Shown here one piece after another: positions 1 through 10,100 of a stretch of 20,033 bases of DNA. This stretch comes from Smittium culicis (Eukaryota; Kickxellomycota; Harpellomycetes; Harpellales; Legeriomycetaceae), in contig LSSN01005949.1 in NCBI GenBank assembly GCA_001970855.1, positions 1 through 20,033 on the forward strand, read 5' to 3'. A program made the translations under genes and the position numbers. The first letter of the stretch is position 1, and each line of letters starts with the position of its first letter. Below the pieces are notes generated by a model. That model worked only from the letters and a program-made list of their open reading frames with translations, had not been told where the DNA came from and made no database searches.

Positions 1-31
1 TTTTATTTTATTTTATTTTATTTTATTTTAT
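1..31. repeat. (TTTTA)n simple repeat
   Basis: Six tandem TTTTA units open the window, and the array may continue beyond its left edge. It is an ordinary low-complexity microsatellite in AT-rich spacer. It does not resemble a telomere repeat. Confidence 0.9.
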
Positions 32-3000
32 TATAAAAAAATCTCGTGTAATAATAGTAAAAAAAAAATAGTCTCATTTCTAGAATACGAAAATTTATAT
101 TTAGAATTAGCATTGTTTGATATATTCTAAATATGGATTTAAGATCCTAATATGAATTTAATAAAAAAAAATAAATTATTTAAAATATAAGATTAATTCT
201 AAAAATCATGAATAGATCATAAAAATACTCATAAAAAAAGTAAAATATCAGAGATTTTCGACAAAATATTGTTCTATTCCATCAATTTTATTTATATTTA
301 AAATTTGAATATACCCTACTGAATAAATTGAGTTTAGTTATCCTACTTGGAACCCAATTAATTCGTATTTTATTCGCTGTCTGTGTATTAATCTTTGTAA
401 ATCTGAAAAAAATTCGAAAATTATTCAACACGCTTAATTTTGTAACCGTGAAATATCAAATTGCATGAAATCAAAAAAATAATATCATAATATTTATAGA
501 TAAGAACAATTAATGTATTAAAAACAAAAAAAATCATTATAACTAGTATTTTTTGAAAAATATCTCATCTTTATCCTTAATTAAAAATAGATAAGTTTTA
601 TATTATAAAAATATCAAAATACAGCTTCCAAAATATTTTTATATGAAATATTTATATTTCTGCAATATATAAAGCAATTACCATAAAATCGAATTTTTAA
701 CTGAAGTATGATTACAGGTTCGAATTAATTTGAACTTCAGAGTAGATAATTAGGGTGAAAATATAATTAAATCTCATTTAACTGGAATTTTTTAAGAACG
801 ATTAGTTTAGCTGAAATTATTATATTTTTTTCAGAACTTTGAATATATATAATTTGAAAAAAAAATTAAATTACACTCATAAATATATGACTATATATAG
901 CTTATTGTATAAAATTCGTAATATTACCCATGTAATAAATCGACGAGATTTTTTTTAAAATATAATTTTATAATTATAAACTTCCATTATTTTTAAATAA
1001 GAAATTTTTCAAATTTCGCGTATTTTATATAAAAAAAAAGTAATTTATTCAAACTTACAATGAATTCCAAGCTGGTGAGAAAATTAAATATATTGGATTC
1101 AAATTATAAAATCGCAAACAGAAGGTAAAATTAGTTTAATCTTCAAAATAAGAATACAGAAATTTTGATTTTAAATAATATTTTTCAGTAGTAGGCTGAT
1201 AAAAAAAAATCGCATATAAATTTCAAAATAAATTATTCCATTATTTGCAACATATTTTAGTATCATCACTTTCTTTATATCAGTTAGATCAAATATAATA
1301 GCTAATTATTAAAATTTAAATGATAAAGAAATAGTTATATTTGCACAATCTTTGATGAGCTTTAGTAAAAAATTACAACGTAAATACTATTATGTGATGA
1401 GTTAGTACTTTAATAACCAAAAAAAAGCCGAATTTTAAATTATTTTCATAAAAAATGATCCTACGTGTAGCAATAAATTCATTGGGTAATATTTTTAAAG
1501 TAAAATTTCTATTTGTAAACTGCTAAAAAAAACATATTTAAACACTTCATTGAATTTTTGATATTTTATTTTACCTAATTTGAGTGATTTAATTATTTAT
1601 TTTCGAATAAAAAGTTATTCATTAAAATTATTTTTTCAATTTTTTTATTGAACGTTAGCTGTATCCAAAAAAAATATTCCATAAAATGTAGCATTTTATA
1701 TTCTTTATATCGGGTTTATGCGTGTAACTAATTGAATTATAAAAATTTTCTTAATTTTTTTAAATATTAGAAATTTATAAGTAATATTTTCAACCTAAAT
1801 AATCCAAATTATTACTAGATTTTTTATAATTATACTTTGATTATTTTCACTTGAAAATCTGATATAAATGAGTTAAAAAAGTCAAAATATGTTCTGTTTT
1901 CCTATCGTTCTGCACTATATTACAATTTATTAAATACAAAATGTAATTCCTATTTAAATATAATCATCATTGAAATCTTATAAACTAACTTAATGCAAAG
2001 ATTAACTATATTCTATTTTCGTATTAATATATCCGCTTAGATTTTAAGCTCAGTCTATTCTAAAATCTGAAATTTTAGATTGTCATATTTAATAAATAAA
2101 TATATTTTTAGAGGAGGGTGGGGGTGGGAGCTATTTTTCAAATACTAAAATTTATTTAAAAGCTATTTATTTTCTATCAAAATTTATTCAAAATAAATTA
2201 AATTATTGTATCTTTGCTAATCGAATTGTAATGGCTAAATAAAACTTTTATAATTCTCCCTTATTTTTTTACAATCTATTTTGTTATATTTGAAATTATT
2301 TACATAAATTTTAACGAATTTTAAATAATTGAAAAGAAAATCAAATCAAAGGAGACAAAAATTCACTCAAAATTAAATAAAATAATCAAAAATTTCTGAT
2401 GTCGATATCTTTAAATATACATCAACAATAAATTAGTTTTATATTAAATTATACTAAATTTTTTTTTTTCGTTTGTGACATTCCGCTATCATTAAGCGTA
2501 TAAAAAAGCTTAAATTTTTTATTTTTTGAGCTTTTTTTCTAAATATATTTTCATAAATTAAAGCACAATATACTATATATTAGCCTAATCATCAATTATA
2601 AGATTTCAGTACAAATCATATTTTTAAATATATAAAATTATAAATTATATATAGTGAGGAATATTGATAATGAATTCAATAAAGAGGTTATAATGGCTCG
2701 TAATTTAAAAAACAGTTCAGTTAAATTTTATAATAGAATATATAAAAACCACTAAATTAAATAAAAATTAGATTTTGTAATGTAGATTTTTGCATAAAAA
2801 AATAATTAACATTAGGTTTTATCGTCGTTGTTTTGAATCACACCTTGAAATCAAAATTAAATTAATTTATTAGCATTATATACTTAAATGAAATATTTAT
2901 CAACGAATGTAATACATAGCCCAATGAATTATTTTTTTCCTTGAATCTACAGCTTTATTCTGATAAAGATTAATTGATCCTAACCGAAAAATATTTAATA

Positions 3001-4500
3001 AATATAGATTTGGAGAGAAGATATTTCATTAAATAAAATTGAAATTTTGTTTCCTAATCCTAACTATCTTTTTTTCATTGTGTGTAGTTTTGTTGTAATT
3101 AATTACTTTTTCCTGAAATCTGCTAAATTCAGTGAATTAATATCAAAAGTTTCAAAGAATTTTCATTTGAAATTCTGATTATTTTTGCAAAACCTAGAAT
3201 TATTTTATCTTACAGTAAAAAATATTATCTCCTTCAGAAGTTCAAGAATATATCCAAAGTATAATCTATTCAATTTATCTACTATATACTCAGTATATAT
3301 TTTTTATTTTTTATCAATTTTAATAAATAATAATATCCTGTTTTATCTAGTTTTTGTGGCAATTAAAAATGCTTAATCATATTATTTTTTTTAATTGGCA
3401 TCTGATATTAATTAAGTACAAGACGAAAAAAACTCGATATTTTTTATGCATAACATTAGAACTTATTAATTTTATTTCCTATATAATAAGTATATATCTA
3501 AATTTTTTTGAAGAAATTAAATTTTGAGTCTGTTTTTTTTTAAAAAAATCAACTATTTCTCATTAATTTATTTATTTATTTTATAGTCTTCGAATGTATA
3601 ATCAATTCAAGATAGCTTTCTATTGTTTTAGAAATAGTTTTTTTAATGAAATCATGAAAATTTTTTAGATCTACCATTGAAATATATTACTAAAATTAAA
3701 AAAAAAAAGTAAATAAAAATATAACACGAAATATATTTTTAGCATATATGATAAATTATACTATACTAAATTATGAATTATATATAGTAAATATCAGTTT
3801 TATTAAAATTTTAAATATTTTTTATGATTAATTTTCTTGTAATAAATATATAATTAAGTTATAATAAATTATATTAAAGTATGTATTATACTTGATTTAA
3901 GATTAATTAAATAAAATTTTATGACTGATTATCATATTTGTGAGCTAAAATCACAATAATAAGATATTATTTATGATTTTTCCTTAGTAATTATATCTAA
4001 TTTCTAATATTTTAATCCAATTAAAGCTAAATTTTTTAACCCATTTTATTTAAATGTTAATCTATATTGGCGATATTTATATAAATTATAAATATGGTTT
4101 TTCCAAAAAATTTATCCGCTAGAACCTTTATTTGGATGAATTAGTCAATTTTTCATATTTTCTTTATATAGCGAATATTTATATAAATTTAAACTAACAT
4201 CTCTACTAAAATCTAGTATCAGCTAATAGATGTTATAATTTAAAAATTAAAAATATTTCTTCGTTATAAGTATTATTTGATTTTGTTTGTTCGTTTGGTT
4301 TTGGTACGAATTATTTTTTATAATACATTTTATTATGTTTAAAAGACCTGAATTTAATATTAGAATCTTTAAATTTTATATATTTATATATTTATAAGAT
4401 TATATTTTTTATAAGAGTAAAATCGAATCTCGAATTAATATATTAGATTAATCAAAAACCACGTTGGAAAAAATATTAATAAAATTATTTCCTTTATTAG
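32..4500. other. AT-rich gene-free spacer
   Basis: This stretch is made of A/T homopolymers and short AT words with stops in all frames. The only open stretch of note (3185-3376, plus) begins without ATG and reads as an Ile/Asn/Phe/Tyr-rich string with no domain, as expected from random AT-rich DNA. I see no tRNA, rRNA or recognisable transposon ends. The one compositional exception is a G-rich tract near 2.1 kb, listed separately. Confidence 0.75.
2111..2130 (+). other. isolated G-rich tract (possible G-quadruplex)
   Basis: A 20-base tract contains G-runs of 2, 3, 5 and 3 separated by single bases (GG-A-GGG-T-GGGGG-T-GGG). It is an abrupt exception in several kilobases of A/T-dominated sequence. 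It could fold as a two-quartet or bulged G-quadruplex. No gene lies within 2 kb, so any role is unknown. Confidence 0.4.
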
Positions 4501-4884
4501 ATTATTTTATTGTTGTATATTGTTGAGGAACAAAGAGCACATTCTTTGTCCAATGATAATTCTGATATAAAAAGAGAACTTTGCAAGAATATGACAAAGT
4601 CATACATCTATAGTGCAATCTCTTTGTACAAAAATAGGTATGAGAAAACAATCGATTCAATTCCAAAGAATAAAAATAAGAGATACATGATGAATATCAT
4701 TAAGGAATATAAGTTAAAATTGCAAAAAGAAATATTGTGAGACAAAATTTTTAATGATATATATATACCTAGAAGGATAGGTCACAAAGCATATAAGTTT
4801 ACAGGGAATGTTAATAGCTTTTCAAAGAACTATGAGGTCAAATCAGTCATAAGTAAATACAAAGAGGATCCGAAGTTTAAATAA
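4501..4884 (+). pseudogene. coding-like relic with internal TGA, unrecognised
   Basis: After a TAG at 4498-4500 a frame runs to TGA at 4738-4740. The same frame then stays open for another 47 codons to TAA at 4882-4884. It has no ATG near its beginning; the first usable codon is TTG at 4510. Base composition is visibly less AT-rich than both flanks, and the predicted peptide is charged and mixed (for example KNMTKSYIYSAISLYKNRYEK, then PRRIGHKAYKF after the TGA), unlike the hydrophobic noise ORFs elsewhere. I do not recognise a family. It may be a decayed gene or transposon fragment, or an internal exon, since TTTATTAG just upstream resembles a 3' splice site. Reading TGA as sense is unlikely because the four real genes here look standard and end in TAA. 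Confidence 0.35.
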
Positions 4885-5142
4885 AAGTTTTTTCTATTTT
4901 AAATTTATGTTTTTTAGACGGATAAAGGTATAAATACAGGCTATTCGTATAGCTTGTTGTGAGGATTAAGTTTTTTGAGTAACAGAATACTAATAAAATA
5001 TCTAATAACAATTATAAAATTATTTTCATATTATTATAAATGAAAAAATATCAAAAGTTCATTTATATAAATAAATGGACAAAATAGCTAACAGCATAAA
5101 AATATATAAAGGTATTATAATTTTATAAAAATACTAATAATC
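4885..5142. other. AT-rich spacer before the tRNA pair
   Basis: This short spacer is mostly AT-rich. A slightly GC-richer patch (about 4916-4975) has no sustained open frame. Nothing is recognisable in it. Confidence 0.5.
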
Positions 5143-5148
5143 AAAAAA
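5143..5148 (-). terminator. Pol III terminator of the tRNA pair
   Basis: On the minus strand a run of six T starts 3 bases after the tRNA-Gly discriminator base. This is the standard RNA polymerase III termination signal. No T-run of four or more separates the Asn gene from the Gly gene upstream, so this is the first terminator for both. Confidence 0.8.
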
Positions 5149-5151
5149 TTA

Positions 5152-5222
5152 TGCGTCAGCCGGGAGTCGAACCCGGGCCAATTGCTTGGAAGGCAACTAT
5201 TCTACCGCTATACTACTAACGC
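5152..5222 (-). tRNA. tRNA-Gly (anticodon UCC)
   Basis: On the minus strand the acceptor arms GCGTTAG and CTGACGC pair over 7 bp, followed by discriminator A. The anticodon arm GTTGC-CTTCCAA-GCAAT gives anticodon TCC, which decodes GGA and GGG. The T arm CCGGG-TTCGACT-CCCGG contains a good B-box. There is no intron and no encoded CCA, as expected for a eukaryotic nuclear tRNA gene. Its 5' end lies only 3 bases after the tRNA-Asn gene. The 5' end has a slight ambiguity because the CTAACG unit is repeated across the junction. Confidence 0.95.
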
Positions 5223-5225
5223 TAA

Positions 5226-5299
5226 CGCTCCCACCTAGGCTTGAACTAGGAACCTCCTGATTAACAGTCAGACGCGCTAACCAATTGCGCCATGGAAGC
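5226..5299 (-). tRNA. tRNA-Asn (anticodon GUU)
   Basis: On the minus strand the acceptor arms GCTTCCA and TGGGAGC pair over 7 bp with one G-U pair, followed by discriminator G as is usual for tRNA-Asn. The D arm is GCGC-loop-GCGC. The anticodon arm TCTGA-CTGTTAA-TCAGG gives anticodon GTT. The T arm CCTAG-TTCAAGC-CTAGG carries the B-box. There is no intron and no encoded CCA. It is the upstream member of a head-to-tail pair with tRNA-Gly, 3 bases away, which suggests one dicistronic Pol III precursor. Confidence 0.95.
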
Positions 5300-5380
5300 T
5301 GTGATTGGTTACACTAATTGATAAAATTTTTTAGCAATATATACAAACTTGTATATTTATTCATTCATAATTTATAGAAA

Positions 5381-5520
5381 TTTGGTTATTTGCTGTTAAT
5401 CCAATATACTCCATTACTTGAATGGGTTTAGGAATTAAAATTTTTTAATTGAACACAGTTGGCTAAATTCGTGAATCAGACACAGTATTTCATCTGAGTA
5501 AAGGTAAATTTAAAACTATT
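5381..5520 (+). repeat. dispersed repeat, copy A
   Basis: This stretch matches 14430-14560 on the same strand. Three exact blocks, TATTTGCTGT (5387), GGAATTAAA (5431) and ACAGTTGGCT (5455), recur at 14436, 14480 and 14504, all at the same offset of 9049 bases. By hand, about 57 of 90 bases match without gaps over 5381-5470, far above chance for this composition. A weaker match continues to about 5520 with small gaps. It carries no open frame. Copy A lies about 80 bases upstream of the tRNA-Asn gene. Confidence 0.55.
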
Positions 5521-5807
5521 TTTAATTTTTAACCCTGTCACGATTAAATCGACAATTTTTGATCTACAAATTATAGTTAATTGCATTCAATTAATTTGAT
5601 ATAATTCGAGACGCATATAATTATTCGTTTGTTTAAGAATTACAACAAATAATAATAATGCTTATAAATCGCTGACGAATCACTAATTATATTTTTTTAA
5701 AGTATTGGAAGGGAAAGGATTAATAAATTCGATGAGGTAAAAAAAACTTTGAAAAGAGTATAAAAAACCATTTAAAAATAATTATAAAGTTTATATATTA
5801 AAAATTT

Positions 5808-5890
5808 TTATAGAAAAATCCCTAACCCATTCCAATCCGCCTCTCTAGCTACTTTAACCCACCAGAAATAGGCCCAAGGGTGGTCTAGAC
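5808..5890 (-). other. GC-elevated patch, possible coding relic
   Basis: About 70 bases are clearly richer in G and C than their surroundings. On the minus strand a frame of about 30 codons, ending at TAA 5808-5810, reads through the patch with a Trp-rich peptide containing LDHPWAYFWWVKVAREADWN. There is no ATG. It could be a scrap of a decayed gene or mobile element, or an RNA: CCACC and GGTGG can pair across a short loop. I cannot assign it. Confidence 0.25.
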
Positions 5891-6070
5891 AATTATATAC
5901 TTAATTTATAAAATAAAATAAAATTGGTGTAAATGAATATGTCTTGAGTATTGATGTCTAACATTGTTTAAGGTCAAATTAGTTCTGATATATAGTTTTG
6001 CTCTTTACCAAAAAGAGAAGAAAATTTTCAAATAAATAATAAGTCAGAATGGGTAGATAAAAAAAAAGGA

Positions 6071-6076
6071 TTTATT
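6071..6076 (-). promoter_or_regulatory. polyadenylation signal AATAAA for the proteasome gene
   Basis: AATAAA on the minus strand lies about 70 bases downstream of the proteasome gene stop codon, in the usual position for a 3'-end processing signal. Confidence 0.5.
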
Positions 6077-6144
6077 AAAATACTGGAAAATAGGTTACAG
6101 CAAAAGAATAAAAATATAACTAACAGGCTAAAAGAAGAATAATT

Positions 6145-7141
6145 TTAAACTACTTCCATGGCGTCACTGTCTTTTACAGAGTCAAACTTTTTGATAGTTT
6201 CACTTACAATAGCTAAAATTTTTTTGAATAAGAAAAAAAAGTATATATTGTCAATATATGAAGAATAATATTATAAAAAAATGTATATTAAATACCTGTA
6301 GTTCCGCGGGCGAATTTATAACTCTTAAGTTTTGGAATTCTTTCGTTAGGTTTAGCATAGTTTCTAAGGTAGTCGACTTTATCCTTAGTAATAACACATA
6401 CATCTACATTGCTTCCTGAACCAAGGTCATTAAAAATACCAGCTTCTATAGCATCCTTTACAAGCTCTACAGCTTCTTCTCTTTCCATGTTAGGCTTAAA
6501 TCTGCTTTCAAACATAGCCATTGCTGCTAACGAACCCGAGCCCATAGTTACAAAAGGAAGTTTATCGGTAGAACCGTGGGGGTATACAGTGTATAGATGT
6601 GGACCTTTAACATCGTAACCGCCCAAAACCAAAGCAGCACTAACATGACCTTGGTATCTGGTACCCCAGAAAAATAAATAGTTAGCTTTAGAGGCAAAAT
6701 TTTAATAAAAAAAAAAAGAAAGGTAGTATAATATGCAAAATAGTACTTGAATAGGTATTGTTTAAGGAAAGTCATGGCAGTAGAGACGCGGGCCTGTCTT
6801 CCACTGTTCATGGAATGTAGAGCGAGTTGAGAACTGACAATATTTGTAGTGAATTCGGTATCAGCAGCTGTTCCTGCACCGCAGCAATAGATGTTTGAGG
6901 TGATGTAATGAATCTTTGCGCAATTTTTATCAGCAACAATTGTACCAGCTGTTGCGCGTGTATCTGCGCCTAAAACTACACCATCTTTATATATAAGTCC
7001 AACAATTGTTGTTCCTGTTTTTGTAGCAGATGGGAAATAGCCACCGCTTTGAGCAAGATGTTCGTTTCTTTTTGCATTATCGAAGCTGAATCCACCAAAG
7101 TTTTCGCCTATTATTTCTTTAAGTACGCTGTTGTCCTCCAT
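6145..7141 (-). CDS. PUP1: 20S proteasome subunit beta-2 (trypsin-like; PUP1/PSMB7), three exons
   Basis: This is the catalytic beta-2 subunit of the 20S proteasome, which cleaves after basic residues. Exons are 7141-6747, 6657-6296 and 6212-6145. The introns are 89 bases (GTACTA...CCAG) and 83 bases (GTATTT...TTAG). Splicing gives 274 residues, the usual family length. A propeptide of 43 residues ends in KTG, exposing the nucleophile Thr44 (mature T1) in TTIVG. In mature numbering Asp17, Lys33 and the S1-pocket Gly45 are all in place, and Glu53 is acidic as expected for trypsin-like specificity. Exon 1 joins exon 2 inside FKYQGHV, and exon 2 joins exon 3 at RGTTA, both typical of PSMB7/PUP1. 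The ATG at 7141 is the only plausible start. The third exon encodes a short tail ending in TAA. The gene stands alone, with no close neighbour on its strand. The intron boundaries are my reconstruction but keep frame and family alignment. Confidence 0.96.
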
Positions 7142-10100
7142 TTCGAAGATTGATTTTGTTTACTATTGAAAAAAAAAAATTTTCAGAATCAGATAATAAT
7201 GAGTTAAATTCTAATTTCTTTTTTGTGATTGTAAGTGGAGTTAAACTTGCTTTTGACGTGAGAAAAATATAATAGTCTAATACTTGAACCTATTTAATTA
7301 CGCTTTTATTTTATCAATAACAACAAGTTCTTTTCTTGCCTTCTAATGGTTAATCGTTATGATGTAATTCCTTATATCATATTATTGGCTGCTAATATTT
7401 TCATTTTGGCCAATAATTTGTTAATAATTGATTATAGAAAATTTTACCCAATTATTTTTAAATATAAATTGAAATCGTGTATAATTGGTTTGCATTTTTA
7501 TAAGTTTCTATTTAATATTTATTAGCGGGCAAAAAATAGCACAATTTATATCAAATCATTCTGCGCTGTAAACAATATTATACAAAAATTCAATTATGGA
7601 AAACTACCTTTGAAATACAAAGCTACTTGATTTTGATTTAAATAATTTAAATCAATAACTTTTAAAATCTCTTGAAATATTAATGATATATGTTTATTTA
7701 AATAAAAATAAGTTGATAAAAATTATTTTTGAACTTGTAAATTTAAATTACACTTCATGAGAAAGGGCTAAATTCCAGAAATATTTTAATGAATAATTAC
7801 TCCCAAGATAAAATAGGTCTATTATATCTTTTGTATCCATACGTGATAGACTAAGATGACAAGAATCCTACCTATATATGGTTAAAAAAATGAATTTATT
7901 ATTGCTTCTATAATTATCTAGTATATAAGATCGTACTCTTATTTTATCGTCAGCTCACTTTTTACACCTAAGCATTTAAAAAATATCATTTATTCTAAGT
8001 TTAAAACGATTTATTGATTTAATAAAAAAAATAAACTAAAGTTAAAAAGGCTTGATATAGTTAAAATCTGTTTTAAATTAATTTCTAGCTACTCAAAGAG
8101 TACTTTTGAGTTATAAATCTCGTTTAAGACAAATATTTTTAGGGGGAAAATGCTAAATTGAATATAGAATTTGCTCAATATTGGATTTTTTATAAAAAGC
8201 AAGACTTTATTAATTAGTAATATAATCCTAAATTTATAGAAAAGTTTTACGCGCTCAATATTTTTACTGATTGTCATTATCATAGATTTATACATGTGAA
8301 GTTGGCTTCTTGCTGATACCCAAAAGTTGATCTCACTTATCAGAGAAATCCCACTGGATCAATTATACCCGAACAGCTAGCCATCATTCACCTTATCCTC
8401 ATTCGCCTCGTCACAAATATCGACTGTATATTTCTTTTCTTCAAAGATTAAAATTTTCAAAAAAATCAATTTCTCCTAGTTTCATACCTTTTATATATCT
8501 AATATTCCTATCTGTTTAATAAAAACATAAGCATTCTAACTAATATAGTTAATTAATTTAAAAATCTAGATTTTGACGTAGTTACACATCAGTTACATAT
8601 TTTATTTTTGCTAAACTTTAGCTCATTTATAAATAAAATACATCTAAAAACTACGAAACTGCTCATTTAAATTATATCGAGGCCAGGCACTTATTTTATA
8701 AACTTACTAAAATAAAAAATTTTTATTATTTGATGTGCAGTAGTAGTATGAAAACACAATTTTTCTCTATTCAAGTTTTATATTAAGTTATAAACGTATA
8801 GAATTTGTTGTTATTTTTCTGAAATAGCTTCATATGAATTATTTTATAACTTTTAGATTTAATCTTATGATTCTATGTATTTTGATATTAAATTTATTAC
8901 TATATTTCTTTTCTATATATTTTTTTCAAGTGTTCAATACTAACAGGCTCAATAAGAATTCCTGTGATCTTTATGTTTATATATCCTGTAGAATATTTCT
9001 CAGGGCAGATAATTTTTCTAGAACTAATCTCATAATCTAATATTTTTAAATCATGCTTTGTTTTCGTTTTCAAATAATTTACAAATAAAGTGAATTTTCA
9101 TTTTATTGGAAGCGAATCATCTGTTCATATAAATTAGAGCTAACAATGAGAAAAATATCATCAAGATTTACATCAATTTTATGAATTTTAAATTATGATA
9201 ATTAAAGGAAACACCTTGATTTTATATTTAATTCTCTGGAATATCGACTCATACTGTTGACATATAGCGGGTTTGATGTCCTAAATTAATAATTGGAATT
9301 GGAATTAATTAATAATTTATAAAGTCTGAGATGCTAATTAAATAGATGATATTTTAATTACCTCTATACAATAGATCAATCATAATTGATCATTTATAGC
9401 TCCTGCAATTTAGTTTTGAAACCGAATTCCGTTATACTTGCTAATTTTTGAAAACTGAGATTTTCAATATTTGTTAATTATGTTTCCTAAATATTTCCCT
9501 TCTATTGTCATATCGTGAATAAATTCTTTTCCTTGATCGTTACAATATAAGTAAAAAAAATTTTAACGATAAATTGAAAACCAGATCTATCAAAGAATAT
9601 TATTTTATGTGCTAATTTTATAAAAGTATTACAAAAAAAGAATTTAAAAGTAACAATAAAAGCAAAAAGTATAAATAATATCAAAAAACAGGAACAAAAA
9701 AACGGATAGAAAAATTTTAGAATGATATTTTTTATACCCAAATATTAAATAAACTCTATTAAAAACCCTCAAAACTTTAAAAGTATATACTTTGATAAAA
9801 CTTTCGATTACTTAAACTCATTATTCAGATAAGTTACTGACACTAGCCATTGACTAATACTGAGAACTATAATCATTCCTTTTATTTAAATAACCCTTTT
9901 TCCAGATTTGATTTAATATAATTTCTTTTTTTTGTTATATCTGAATCTGGGATTCGATATATATATTTTGAACTTAATACTGCTCTACTGAATTCTACTT
10001 ATCAAATTTTGTGCGTTCCATGGAAAAATCAGTTATTCCTTGAGGTTTTTGATTATCTTGTACACTTTTAATAGCTGTTCCTATAATAACAGACTATTTT

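Larger units (their letters stand above)
5300..6070. other. intergenic region between tRNA pair and proteasome gene
   Basis: This is mostly AT-rich spacer without a gene. It contains copy A of a dispersed repeat (about 5381-5520) and a compact GC-elevated patch (about 5819-5890); both are described separately. Confidence 0.55.

Noticed and set aside
1..31. Possible telomere or contig-end repeat
   Set aside because: TTTTA is a common AT microsatellite and lacks the G-rich strand of telomeric repeats.
3185..3376. Plus-strand open frame of 63 codons
   Set aside because: It does not begin with ATG, and its Ile/Asn/Phe/Tyr-rich composition equals the AT-rich background; there is no domain.
5152..5299. 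Possible organellar origin of the AT-rich DNA with tRNAs
   Set aside because: The tRNAs have standard eukaryotic A and B boxes and a Pol III terminator, and neighbouring genes are nuclear with spliceosomal introns.
6409..6618. Plus-strand ORF inside the proteasome gene
   Set aside because: It is a shadow of the well-supported beta-2 exon on the other strand.
9508..9741. Minus-strand hydrophobic ORF of 77 codons resembling a membrane protein
   Set aside because: Its Phe/Ile/Lys richness follows from A and T runs, and neighbouring noise ORFs (8089-8295, 8834-9040) look the same.
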